Part shown: positions 35,301 to 43,767 of the stretch, piece by piece | Layout of the letters: each line of letters starts with the position of its first letter | How positions within the stretch are numbered: the stretch's first letter is position 1 | DNA from: Kitasatospora paranensis | GTDB lineage: Bacteria > Actinomycetota > Actinomycetes > Streptomycetales > Streptomycetaceae | DNA: 64,000 bases | Reading direction: 5' to 3' | NCBI RefSeq assembly: GCF_039544005.1 | Contig: NZ_BAABKV010000001.1 | Span: 558,001-622,000, forward strand | Notes under the pieces: model-generated | The model's input: only the letters and a program-made list of their open reading frames with translations | Databases searched by the model: none | Told to the model about the DNA's origin: nothing | Made by a program: the position numbers and the translations under genes

Positions 35301-35704
35301 TCACCGAGGTAGGGGAAGGGCAGAGCGGACGTTCTTGTCGATGCCGAAGTCGTTGCCGGTCCACTGGAAGTCGTTGACGATGCCGTCCAGGTCGGCGAAG
35401 AACGGGTCGCTGCGCAGCCCGGCGTAGAACCGATGGCTGCCGCTCTGCACGCCGGTCGACGATCCGTGGCCGAAGTCGACGGCGACATCGGACAGGACGG
35501 CACTGCCGGCGGCGTCGTGCTGCCGGGCGCCGGGCCCTCGGCCCGGTGCACGGTGACGGTCTCGCTGCCGTCCCGCGGCGGGGAGAAGACGAAGGTGTAG
35601 GCGATGTCCGCCCGGTTGTTGCCGTCGGTGTCGATGTCGATCCGGTAGACCGCGTCCGGGTGGAAGGCCGCGCCCTGGGTCGGGGCGAACGGGTTCACGT
35701 TCAT
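35301..35704 (-). pseudogene. DUF4331 family protein, 5'-truncated and frameshifted
   Basis: The readable part starts MNVNPFAPTQGAAFHPDAVY, RIDIDTDGNNRADIAYTFVF and, after one restored base near 35527-35536, continues LSDVAVDFGHGSSTGVQ, RFYAGLRSDPFFADLDGIVN and FQWTGNDFGIDKNV. These are central DUF4331 segments. The usual N-terminal stretch before VMNVNP (about 25-30 residues in relatives as I recall them) is not recognisable in any frame, and the C-terminal half is missing after ALPLPR. It is probably a remnant. Confidence 0.65.
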
Positions 35705-35844
35705 GATGACGACCGTGCGGCCCGCCTCGGCGACGGCTCCTGCCCGATCCTCCCAGCGGCCTGCCGGTGCCGCACCCGGCCCCGCCGCGCCGATCCCGCC
35801 TCGCCGTCGACACATCGCTCCACGACCGCGAACCCCGACCGAGA

Positions 35845-35880
35845 ACCCCGGTCGATTCCCCGGTCGATTCCCCGGTCGAG
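35845..35880. repeat. Three 12-bp tandem repeats (CCCCGGTCGATT)
   Basis: Two complete units and one incomplete unit of a 12-bp sequence are arranged head to tail between the DUF4331 remnant and the divergent GlxA-type regulator start at 35946. They may be replication slippage or a binding array in the regulator promoter. Confidence 0.6.
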
Positions 35881-35945
35881 GCGATGGCAGTAAAGGTGGG
35901 ACATCCGTCATTGCTGCCGCAGTGGGCCGCTGCGAGGCTTGGCGC

Positions 35946-36994
35946 ATGGCCGACCGCAGCGTGCTCATCGTCCTCTTCGAGGGCGTGCAGAGCCTCGACG
36001 TCACGGGCCCGCTGGAGGTCCTCGCCTCAGCCGGCGCGTATCGCATCCGCACCGCGTTCGCGGGCAGCGGCCCGGTCCGGACGAGCAGCGGCCTGCAGCT
36101 CCTGGCCGACGAGGACCTGGCGCACGCCGATCCCCCGCACACCCTGATCGTCCCTGGCGGCCCCGGCACCAGGGATCCCGACCCCGCGCTGATCCGCCGG
36201 ATCGCGGAACTCGCCGCCGGCGCAACGCGGGTGACGTCCGTCTGCACCGGCGCTTTCCTGCTGGCCGAGGCCGGGCTGCTGGCCGGCCGTCGTGCCACCA
36301 CCCACTGGGCGTACTGCGAGACGCTCGCCCGCCGGTTCCCCGACATCAGGGTCGAACCCGACCCGATCCATGTGCGGGACGGGCCGGTGGCCACCTCCGC
36401 CGGCGTCACGGCGGGCATCGACCTCGCGCTCGCCCTGGTCGAGGAGGACCTCGGCCGGCAGCCGGCCCTCGCCATCGCCAGGCACCTGGTGATGTTCCTG
36501 CGCCGCCCCGGCGGCCAGGCCCAGTTCTCCACCCAGCTCGCCACCCAACTCGCCGTCCGCGCGCCGCTGCGGGACGTGCAGCACTGGATTGCCGACAACC
36601 CGGACGCGGACCTGTCCGTCGAGGCGCTGGCCCGCCGCTCCGCCCTGTCGCCGCGTCAGTTCGCGCGCGCCTTCGCTGCCGAAACCGGCACCACGCCGGG
36701 CCGCTACGTGGACGGAATCCGTCTGGAGGCCGCCCGCCGACGGCTGGAGGACACCGACGACGCCATCGAACAGGTCGCCCGCGCCAGCGGCTACGGCACC
36801 GCGGAGGCCATGCGACGCGCCTTCGTCCGGACCCTGGCCGTCAGCCCGCTCGACTACCGCCGCCGCTTCCGCCGCTCCACCCCGCCCGGCCCCCGCGGCC
36901 GGCCTCCAGCAGTCCGGGCGCCTGCCCGACCGCCGATACCGCCATCACCGCGCCCGAGAACGCCTCGGCCGCCCACCGGAGGACACCGCGTTGA
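35946..36994 (+). CDS. GlxA family regulator (DJ-1/PfpI domain plus AraC HTH), probable 3' frameshift
   Basis: This regulator has about 349 residues. An N-terminal DJ-1/PfpI-like domain reads VLIVLFEGVQSLDVTGPLEV, then TLIVPGGPGTRD and SVCTGAFLLAEAGLL with the nucleophile-elbow Cys. The C-terminal AraC HTH reads DLSVEALARRSALSPRQFARAF, then QVARASGYGTAEAMRRAFVR and LDYRRRF. In the current frame there is no stop before 37814. One restored base in the five-C run 36890-36894 gives a stop at 36994 that overlaps the next TTG start (TTGA), an ordinary arrangement. It likely controls the coupled DJ-1 gene. Confidence 0.85.
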
Positions 36995-37629
36995 AGATCG
37001 CCATCCTGCTCTACGACCGCTTCACCGCCCTCGACGTCGTCGGCCCCTACGAGATCCTGGCCCGGATGCCCGGCAGCGAGGTCGTCCTCACCGCGCTCCG
37101 GCGCGGCCCCGTCCGCGGCGACCTCGGCAGTCTGGCCCTCACCGCCGACGCCGCCCTGGACGAGATCACCGCCGCCGACCTGCTCCTCGTCCCGGGAGGC
37201 CCCGGATCCGAGCGGATGCACGGGGAGCCCGCCGTCCTCGAATGGCTGCGCGCCATCGACGCCACCACGACCTGGACCACGTCCGTCTGCTCCGGTTCGA
37301 TCCTGCTCGCGGCGGCCGGACTGCTCACCGGCCGGCGCGCCACCACCCACTGGTTCGGCCCCCGGGCACTGGCCACGTTCGGGGCCGTCCCGGTCGCCGA
37401 ACGCGTCGTCTTCGACGGCAAGTACGCGACCGCCGCCGGCGTCTCGGCCGGAATCGACCTGGCGCTGCACCTGGCCGGCCGGATCCACGGCGACCAGGTC
37501 GCCCAGGCCATCCAGCTCATCACCGAGTACGACCCCCAGCCGCCGTACAACGCCGGCTCGACCACGACCGCCCCGCCCGACCTCGTCGCCGCCGTCCGCA
37601 CCAACGGGCTCACCGTTCCGGCGGCCTGA
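36991..37629 (+). CDS. DJ-1/PfpI family protein (isonitrile-hydratase-like)
   Basis: This 212-residue protein has the DJ-1/PfpI fold: LKIAILLYDRFTALDVVGPYE, LLLVPGGPGSERM, and TTSVCSGSILLAAAGLLTGR with the conserved Cys at the elbow followed by ATTHWFGP. This subgroup includes isonitrile hydratases and the N-terminal domain of GlxA regulators. TTG 36991 was chosen because GGAGG lies eight bases upstream and the fold starts at once. It is coupled to the preceding GlxA-type regulator. Confidence 0.88.
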   Translation: MKIAILLYDRFTALDVVGPYEILARMPGSEVVLTALRRGPVRGDLGSLALTADAALDEITAADLLLVPGGPGSERMHGEPAVLEWLRAIDATTTWTTSVCSGSILLAAAGLLTGRRATTHWFGPRALATFGAVPVAERVVFDGKYATAAGVSAGIDLALHLAGRIHGDQVAQAIQLITEYDPQPPYNAGSTTTAPPDLVAAVRTNGLTVPAA

Positions 37630-37810
37630 ACCGGGCGGGTCGTGGGCCCACCGCCCCGAGTCGGCGGCCCCGCACGCGGCAGTCCTGCCAGCCGTGGGGC
37701 GGCAGGGAGGACCAGTGGTCGCGCCCGCTGCCGTCCGGAGCGACCATGGCCTCAGAAAGGCCCTTGGGTCGCCGTTCGACGAGCGCGGCCGCCGAGCGGA
37801 GGAGTGCCCC

Positions 37811-38697
37811 GTGACCGAGCAGGTGCTGCCGAGCTGGAACCAGGGCCCGGCCCGGCAGGCGATCCTGGACCATGTCCGCGCGGCGACGACACCGGGGGCG
37901 GCGTTCGTCGAGCCGGCCGACCGGATCGCCACGTTCGACAACGACGGCACGCTGTGGGTGGAGCAGCCGCTGCCACCGCAGTTCGACTTCGTGTTCCGCG
38001 CCTGGGGCAAAGAGGTGAAGGCCGACCCCTCGCTCGCCGAGCGGCAGCCCTACAAGGCGCTCGTGGAGCGGGACCAGGGGTTCTTCGAGGGCGTGGCGAC
38101 CCAGGAACCCGAGGTGGTGGCGACCCTGCTGGAGGCGTTCGCCCGGTCGTGGGCGGGCACGCCGCCCGCGGAGTTCGACGCGCAGGTGCGGGAGTGGACC
38201 AGGACGGTGCGGGACCCGCGCTTCGGCGTCCCGTACGTGGAGCTGGTCTACCGGCCGATGCTGGAGCTGTTCGACCTCCTGCGGGCGCACGGGTTCCGGG
38301 TGTTCGTGTGCTCGGGCGGCGGCCGCGACTTCATGCGGGTGTTCGCGGAGGACACCTGGGGGATCCCGAAGGAGAACGTCATCGGCACGGCGGCCGCCTA
38401 CACCTGGACGGGCGGCAGGATCGTCCGCTCCCCCGAGTTCCTGGGCGGCCTGGACCTGGGGCCGGGCAAGCCCGAGCACATCTTCGCCCACACCGGCCGA
38501 CTGCCCGCCTTCGCGGGCGGCAACGCCGATGTCGACATCGAGATGCTCCGAGCGCCGCGTTCGCGCTGCTCGTCCGCCACGACGACGAGCGGCGCGAGTA
38601 CGCCTACACCAAGGGCGCCGAGGCCTCGCTCGCCGCGGCCGAGGAACTGGGCTGGACGGTGCTGAGCATGAAGAGCGACTGGGCGACGCTGTTCTGA
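37811..38697 (+). CDS. HAD family hydrolase, one frameshift
   Basis: This haloacid dehalogenase-superfamily phosphatase has about 295 residues. Motif I is ATFDNDGTLWVEQ, motif II the Ser in FRVFVCSGGGRDFMRVF, and motif III/IV GGNADVDIEML. After one restored base at about 38549-38551 the end reads FALLVRHDDERREYAYTKGA and WTVLSMKSDWATLF. The first variable residue after the motif I Asp is Asn. GTG 37811 is preceded by GAGGAG. The substrate is unknown. It is followed by a 2H phosphoesterase gene. Confidence 0.87.
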
Positions 38698-38764
38698 CCA
38701 GGACGCCGTGCGACCAGGACGCCGTTGCGCCCGGGATGCCCGTCCGACCAGGAGGACGGACGCC

Positions 38765-39408
38765 TTGAACGACCTCACCGCCGTCAACGTGCTCGTCGCC
38801 CCGGACGCGACCACCGCGCGGCACGCCCACGCCTGGAACGCCCGGATGCGCGCGGGCGTCCCGGACGGCTTCACCCTGGACGCCTCCTCCGGCCGCACAT
38901 CACCACCCTCCAGCGCTACGTCCGGACGGCCGACCTGGACGACGTGTACGAGGCCGTCCGGCTGACGCTGGCCGCCACCGACGCGAGCCGCCTCTCCTAC
39001 CGGGCCGTCGCCATCGGGCACGCCGACCGGGGCGTGCCGGGCCAGGGCCTCGCGGGCATCCTCCTGCGGCCCGGCCCGCAGGTACTCGGCCTCCAGGCCG
39101 CGCTCCTGGACGCGATCGCCCCGTTCACCGAGTCCGGCGGCACGGCGGCGGCCTTCGTCACCGACCCGGGCGGGAGCATCAGCCGGAGCACCCTCGACTG
39201 GGTCGAGAGCTACGTCCCCGACCAGATCGGGCCCGACCGGTACACGGCGCACATCACCGTCGGCTTCGCCACCCTCGACGACCTCCGGGCCATCGAGGCC
39301 GAGCCCTTCGACGCCTTCACTGTCCGCCCGTCCGCCGTCGCCGTCCACCAGCTCGGGGACAGCGGAGCCGCCCGCAGGCTGCTCCGGACCTGGCCCACCC
39401 CGGACTGA
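38765..39408 (+). CDS. 2H phosphoesterase (2'-5' RNA ligase-like), one frameshift
   Basis: This protein has about 214 residues. The first HxT motif is HITTLQRYV and the second is [11 protein letters not shown], as in 2'-5' RNA ligases and cyclic phosphodiesterases. The N-terminal 40 residues ([20 protein letters not shown], then [10 protein letters not shown]) lie in another frame, joined by restoring one base at about 38888-38892 (DASxRPHITTL). TTG 38765 has AGGAGG ten bases ahead. The substrate (RNA or a small cyclic phosphate) is not predictable. A hairpin follows. Confidence 0.8.
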
Positions 39409-39419
39409 CCGGGCCGCGG

Positions 39420-39436
39420 GCCGGGTTTCGCCCGGC
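39420..39436 (+). terminator. Hairpin GCCGGG-TTTCG-CCCGGC
   Basis: A 6-bp perfect GC stem with a five-base loop lies 11 bp after the 2H phosphoesterase stop. Confidence 0.5.
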
Positions 39437-39590
39437 GGTGCCGGTCAGCGAGGCCGGCCTGCCATCGAGCGTGTTCGCGGGGCGAGACGGGTCACCGGCC
39501 CCGACCGCGCCACCGGTAGCTTTCCCCTGCCGACACCCAGCCTGCGGCGAGCGGCCCGCTCGTTCCCGCCCGTTCCCCGAGGGGGATCCC

Positions 39591-39872
39591 ATGTTCAAGG
39601 TCAACGAATACTTCGACGGCACGGTCACGTCGATCGCCTTCCAGCAGGAGCACGGGCCCGCGACGGTCGGTGTCATGGCCCCCGGCGACTACCGGTTCGA
39701 CACCGCCGCCCCGGAGACCATGCACGTGATCAGCGGCGCCCTGACCGTCAGGCTGCCCGGCGCCGACGGCTGGGAGACCTTCACCGCCGGCACCCGGTTC
39801 GACGTCCCCGGCAACAGCGCGTTCGACCTCAAGGTCGACGGCGACACCGCCTACCTCTGCGAATACCGCTGA
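39591..39872 (+). CDS. ppnP: Pyrimidine/purine nucleoside phosphorylase PpnP
   Basis: This 93-residue single-domain cupin of the DUF1255/PpnP family reads [49 protein letters not shown] and [16 protein letters not shown]. PpnP phosphorolyses a broad range of nucleosides to base and ribose-1-phosphate. Length and motif order match the Escherichia coli protein. GAGGGGG precedes the ATG. It is monocistronic. Confidence 0.93.
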   Translation: MFKVNEYFDGTVTSIAFQQEHGPATVGVMAPGDYRFDTAAPETMHVISGALTVRLPGADGWETFTAGTRFDVPGNSAFDLKVDGDTAYLCEYR

Positions 39873-39987
39873 CCCCTCGGGCGTTGGTCGGGGCGGCCGG
39901 TGCGTTCCGCCGGTCGCCCCCGGCAGGCCGACGCGCCACCGTCGTACGGGCCGCGGATGGGGGCCTCCGGCGCAGCATCGCCGCCGT

Positions 39988-40887
39988 TCAGGCCGTTGCC
40001 TTCTGCTCGCAGCAGGTGATGAACCGCAGCAGGTGGCCGTTGACCGTTTTCGGGCGGTCCAGGTTGAGGCCGTGGCCGGCCCCTTCCACGGTCTCCGTGC
40101 TCACGCCGGGAATCAGTGCGGTCACCCGCGCCAGCGCCAGGCGCGGCCGCAGCAGCGCACTGCGGCTTCCCACCAGGACCAGGGTGGGGAGCCGGATGGA
40201 GCCCAGCTCCGCGTCGGTGAACACCCTGGCCGGAGGGCGGCTGTTCGGCTTGTAGGTCCGCATGCCCAGCATGAGCGGAGCGATCATCTCGGGTGGGGAG
40301 GTGAGTGCGGGGTTGGCGAGCAGCCGCCCGACCGCCGGGCGGAACCGGCGCGGAGCGAGCATCCCGAACAGGCCCAGGATCATGTGGGCGTAGAAGCGCG
40401 CGGGGACCTTCGCGATGCCGCCCGGATCCAGCGCCGCGACCGACGCGAGGCGCTCGGGTGCGTGGACGGCCTGGTTGAGCGCCAGCCACCCGCCGTAGGA
40501 GGCACCGACCAGGTGGACCCGCTCCAGCCCGAGGCCGGCGAGCACCTCTCCGAGCCAGGCCGCATTGTCCTCGAAGCCGGTCGCGACGGCACGTTGCACA
40601 CTCCGGCCCGGATCGTCCAGCGAGTCGATCGCATAGACCGGGTGGCTCGCGCCCAGGGCGGCGACCTGCGGGTACCAGTTGGACGCGTGTCCGGCGTGGC
40701 CGTGCAGCAGCACGATCGGCTCGCCGCTCTCGGACCCGTAGCGGTGGACGTGGACGGTGCCGAAGGCGGTGTCGACGTCGAATTCGTCTCGGGGGCCCGG
40801 CCACAGCCCCATCGCACGGTCGTACGCCTCAAGGAACTTCGCACGGGCTTCCTCGCTGACGAAACGTCCGACGCTCGTCCTGGTCAT
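39988..40887 (-). CDS. Alpha/beta fold hydrolase
   Basis: This 299-residue hydrolase has the oxyanion segment VLLHGHAGHASNW, the nucleophile elbow HLVGASYGGWLALN with its Ser, the acid in LVLVGSRSALLRPR (Asp not obvious), and the catalytic His in VEGAGHGLNLDRP. ATG 40887 was taken because GGGAGGG lies just upstream; a start 15 bp earlier is possible. It is divergent from a TetR regulator that likely controls it. The substrate is unknown. Confidence 0.9.
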   Translation of the reverse strand: MTRTSVGRFVSEEARAKFLEAYDRAMGLWPGPRDEFDVDTAFGTVHVHRYGSESGEPIVLLHGHAGHASNWYPQVAALGASHPVYAIDSLDDPGRSVQRAVATGFEDNAAWLGEVLAGLGLERVHLVGASYGGWLALNQAVHAPERLASVAALDPGGIAKVPARFYAHMILGLFGMLAPRRFRPAVGRLLANPALTSPPEMIAPLMLGMRTYKPNSRPPARVFTDAELGSIRLPTLVLVGSRSALLRPRLALARVTALIPGVSTETVEGAGHGLNLDRPKTVNGHLLRFITCCEQKATA

Positions 40888-40921
40888 GGTCCCTCCCGAC
40901 ATGCGAAACAGCAGCACTTGA

Positions 40922-40937
40922 TGATACGTTTGTACCA
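40922..40937. promoter_or_regulatory. Probable TetR operator TGATAC-GTTT-GTACCA
   Basis: An imperfect palindrome with 6-bp arms and one mismatch lies in an AT-rich island between the divergent hydrolase (start 40887) and TetR (start 40960) genes. Confidence 0.5.
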
Positions 40938-40959
40938 TAAAAACGCCGAAGGGAACCCG

Positions 40960-41573
40960 ATGCCGAAACTGGTGGACCACGAGGAGCGCCGGGCCCACAT
41001 CGTCGACGCCCTGCTCCGCACCGCGGCGGACAGCGGGCTGCACGCCGTCACCATGCGGTCCGTCGCCACCGCGGCAGGCGTCTCGGTGCGACTCGTGCAG
41101 TACTACTTCGACACCAAGGAGCAACTGCTGCTCGCCGCGCTCACCCGCCTGGCCGTACGCATGGGTGAGCGGATCCGGGACAGGGTCGGGGCGGTCGGCT
41201 CCTCCACGGCGCCGCGCGACGTCGTCGAGGCCGTCCTGCTCGAAGCCGTCCCGACCGACGAGGAGAGCCGGACCTTCCACCTCGTCTACACCGAGTACGC
41301 GGTGCTCTCCGTCACCGACCCGGTACTCGCCGGCCAGTCGTTCCTCGCGGCGCCCGACGAGATGGAGGGCTTCCTGGTCGGACAGCTGACAGCCGCCCAG
41401 CAGGCCGGCGCCACCGATCCCCGCCTCGACGCCCGGCAGGAGGCCGTCGTCCTCCTGGCGGTCTCGGCCGGCCTCGGCCTGAGCGTCCTGCTCGGTCAGC
41501 GGACGGCGGACGACGCGGCTGCCGTGCTCCGCTACCACCTCGCTCGGGTGTTCCCCGGCCGGGGGCCGCGTGA
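40960..41573 (+). CDS. TetR family regulator, probable 3' frameshift
   Basis: This regulator has about 204 residues and the HTH LHAVTMRSVATAAGVSVRLVQYYFDTKEQLL split over residues 27-57, giving QYYF and TKEQLLLAAL after the recognition helix. The ligand domain runs to LRYHLARVFPG. The current frame has no stop until 41928, deep inside the opposite gene. Six instead of five G at 41561-41565 would give a natural stop at 41573. It probably represses the divergent hydrolase. Confidence 0.85.
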
Positions 41574-41612
41574 CGGAGGACGGTCCGCGACCGTGGCCCT
41601 CCGTGCGAGGCG

Positions 41613-42281
41613 TCAGGCCGGCTGCTCGGCGAGCAGCCGGAAGGCGCGGGCGTCCTTCTCGACCTGCTCCAGGTCGAGCGAGCGGGCGGTACCGAACTCG
41701 CTGAACATCGCCTGCATGCTGCCGTCCGCCCAGAGGCACATGGCCGAGCCGGGGCTGCCGAACTCCTCGGCGGGCTGGAGGCCGCACTTCATCGCGCCGC
41801 CCCGCGGACCCGGGTCCGCGCTGTGCATCTCGGGGACGTGCTGCGTGGCGGCGGCGCGCTGGATCGCCCGGTCCAGGGACCAGGACGGCACGAAGTCGTG
41901 GCGCCGGTACCCCATCACCATGACGTAACCGGTACTCGGGGTGCCGTAGCTCGCCGCGAACGCCTTCGGGTCGGCCGCTCCCGACGCCGCGTCACTGCGC
42001 ACCCGCTTCACCAACGGGCTGTCCAGGTCGGCCGACGCCCCGTTGAACCGGTCCGGCGTGACGAACCGGTAGGCGCCGAGGGCCGCGAAGCGGTCGGCCG
42101 TGGCGTACCCCGCCCCGGCCAGCGCCAGCACGACGGCGGCGGAGCCGACGAGCAGCCACCGGCGCAGCCGGCGCGGCGAATCCTGGTGCACCTGCACCGA
42201 TTCCGGCACCGCGGCGAACGGCGACGCCGCACCGTCCGGCGGCGTCCCGTGGACGGGCGGCGAGGTCTCGAGCGGCGACAT
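41613..42281 (-). CDS. Hypothetical single-span membrane protein
   Basis: This 222-residue protein has a cytoplasmic N-terminus of about 40 residues, one transmembrane helix (WLLVGSAAVVLALAGAGYATA) and an extracellular domain with two Cys (MKCGLQPAEE and SAMCLWADGSM) that may form a disulfide. Segments AYRFVTPDRF and STGYVMVMGYRR suggest a small beta-rich fold. AGGAG is five bases before ATG 42281. No family is recognised. It lies about 100 bp downstream of a lipoprotein gene on the same strand. Confidence 0.75.
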   Translation of the reverse strand: MSPLETSPPVHGTPPDGAASPFAAVPESVQVHQDSPRRLRRWLLVGSAAVVLALAGAGYATADRFAALGAYRFVTPDRFNGASADLDSPLVKRVRSDAASGAADPKAFAASYGTPSTGYVMVMGYRRHDFVPSWSLDRAIQRAAATQHVPEMHSADPGPRGGAMKCGLQPAEEFGSPGSAMCLWADGSMQAMFSEFGTARSLDLEQVEKDARAFRLLAEQPA

Positions 42282-42379
42282 GTTGCTCCTGGGGCAGGTC
42301 CGACGAGCGGACATGGAATCACCTGGTGGTGACGCTGGCAAGATCCTTCGCGTGGACGGCTCCCGGCGCACCGAACGAC

Positions 42380-43080
42380 CTACCCGTGCACGGCGTTCAA
42401 CTGGCGCTGGGCGAGCGCGCGGGTGGCCTCGCGGTCCGGGCTGCCCGCACTGAAGTGGATCGCCCAGACGACGAGGCTGCCCCGGGTGGTGAAGACTTCG
42501 CTGCTGGTGAAGCCGTCGGAGTCCAGTTCCTTGTGGTCCACCCCGCAGGAGTCGTTCGTGGGGCCGGCGAACCAGGTCACGGTGGAGTCCCGCTGCCAGG
42601 TGCGGCACAGATTCAGTCGCATGCTCTGCGCGCCGCTAGCCGCCTGGTAGCGGATCAGGATGACCTCGTCCTGGCTGTCGTCGGCCGACGTCCAGCCGCG
42701 GCGGACCGCCGTGACGAATCGTCGCTGCACCGCGAGGCCGCGCGCCGCGGTGCGGTCCGGGGGTCGTACATCGCGTCGATGTACTGGTCGAGACCGAGGA
42801 CACCGGTCGGCTGCTTCGCCCAGGCGGTGGCACCGGACGGGACGGGGAGGATCTCGGCTTCGAGGATCCGGGCCGCCTCCGCCGGGCTCTGCGCGGACTC
42901 GGTGCCGACCCGCGGCGCTGCGGAAGCGTCCACTCCGTCCAGGCTCTGCCGATGGACCGGCAGGCACCCGGCCGCGGCGGCTGCGAGCACGGCAACCAGC
43001 GCGGCGACCGGCCGGGCCCCGGACCGGAGGGCACGCCGACGGGACGGGGTGGACGGTCGGAGGCGGGGTTCACGCGGCAC
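42380..43080 (-). CDS. Putative lipoprotein, one frameshift
   Basis: This protein of about 233 residues has a lipoprotein signal peptide: a basic N-terminus (STPSRRRALRSG), a hydrophobic stretch (VAALVAVLAAAAAG) and lipobox AAGC near residue 40. The N-terminal part runs to LGLDQYIDAMYDP. After restoring one base in the five-G run 42759-42763 it continues DRTAARGLAVQRRFVTAV, WTSADDSQDEVILIRYQ and TTRGSLVVWAIHFSAGS. GTG 43080 is tentative, as no good ribosome-binding site is seen. It is probably cotranscribed with the membrane protein downstream. Function unknown. Confidence 0.65.
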
Positions 43081-43087
43081 GCGGTGA

Positions 43088-43717
43088 TCATGGCCGAGCC
43101 GCCATCCCCTGTCCAGGGAATTCCGCCCTGGCCGCACCCGGCCGCCAGGGCCCGGCCGTCAGCGCCTCCAGCAGGATGTCGAGGCCGGCCGCCAGCTCCG
43201 CCGGAGCGTCGTGCTCGGACAGCAGCGGGGCCAGCGCGCGCAGCCGCGGGTACTCGGCGGCCGGGAGGCGGTGCAGACCGAGTCGCAGCAGCGGTTCGGG
43301 CTCGTCGGGGTTGTCAACGATCTGCCGCTTGTCGACCAGCAGGTAGCCCAGGATCCAGCCCACCAGGGCACGGTAGATCCACAGCGCCTCCGCCCCGTCG
43401 AAGCCGCCCCGGCCGATCAGCCCGAGGAACCGCTCGTTCAGCTGGAGCATCGAGGTGGGCCGCCGGGCCAGCGGGACGGAGAGCGGCCGGGCGATCACCA
43501 GCGGCAGCAGGGCCGGATGCGCGTCCGCCACCGGCATGCCCTCGCGGTCCATCAGGGCGACCGCCGCCGCCAGCACCCGCGCCCGGGTGAGCCGGCCACG
43601 CCCGGACGAAGCCCCGCCGCGCCGGGCGGAGGAGGGCGCGCCACGCCCGTCCCCCTCGCCGCTCACGATCGCCTCCTCCGGCGGCCCCGCCGATCCCCTC
43701 CGCCCCTCCGCCACCAC
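43088..43717 (-). pseudogene. TetR-like regulator lacking most of its HTH
   Basis: This frame of about 209 residues has a TetR-type start of helix 1 (LTRARVLAAAVALMDREGMP), then passes directly to the ligand-domain region (VADAHPALLPLVIA, SMLQLNERFLGLIGRGGFDG, ALWIYRALVGWILGYLL, GLDILLEAL). In TetR_C_1-type proteins about 60-70 residues containing helices 2-3 and helix 4 lie between these parts. Here they are missing in frame, so the product could not bind DNA as a normal TetR. It lies 50 bp after the luxC-like operon and may be a relic of its regulator. Confidence 0.55.
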
Positions 43718-43767
43718 CGCCGGTCCGCGACGGGCTTCGGACCGGCGGTCGCGGCGGCACCCCGCCG

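Noticed and set aside
36991..37814. GlxA regulator continuing through the DJ-1 gene as one long protein
   Set aside because: The extension is Arg/Pro-rich and out of frame with the well-conserved DJ-1 protein. A missing base in the five-C run explains the lost stop.
40033..41928. 631-residue plus-strand frame including the TetR gene
   Set aside because: Only the middle part from 40960 is protein-like. The front is antisense to the hydrolase and the tail is antisense to the membrane-protein gene.
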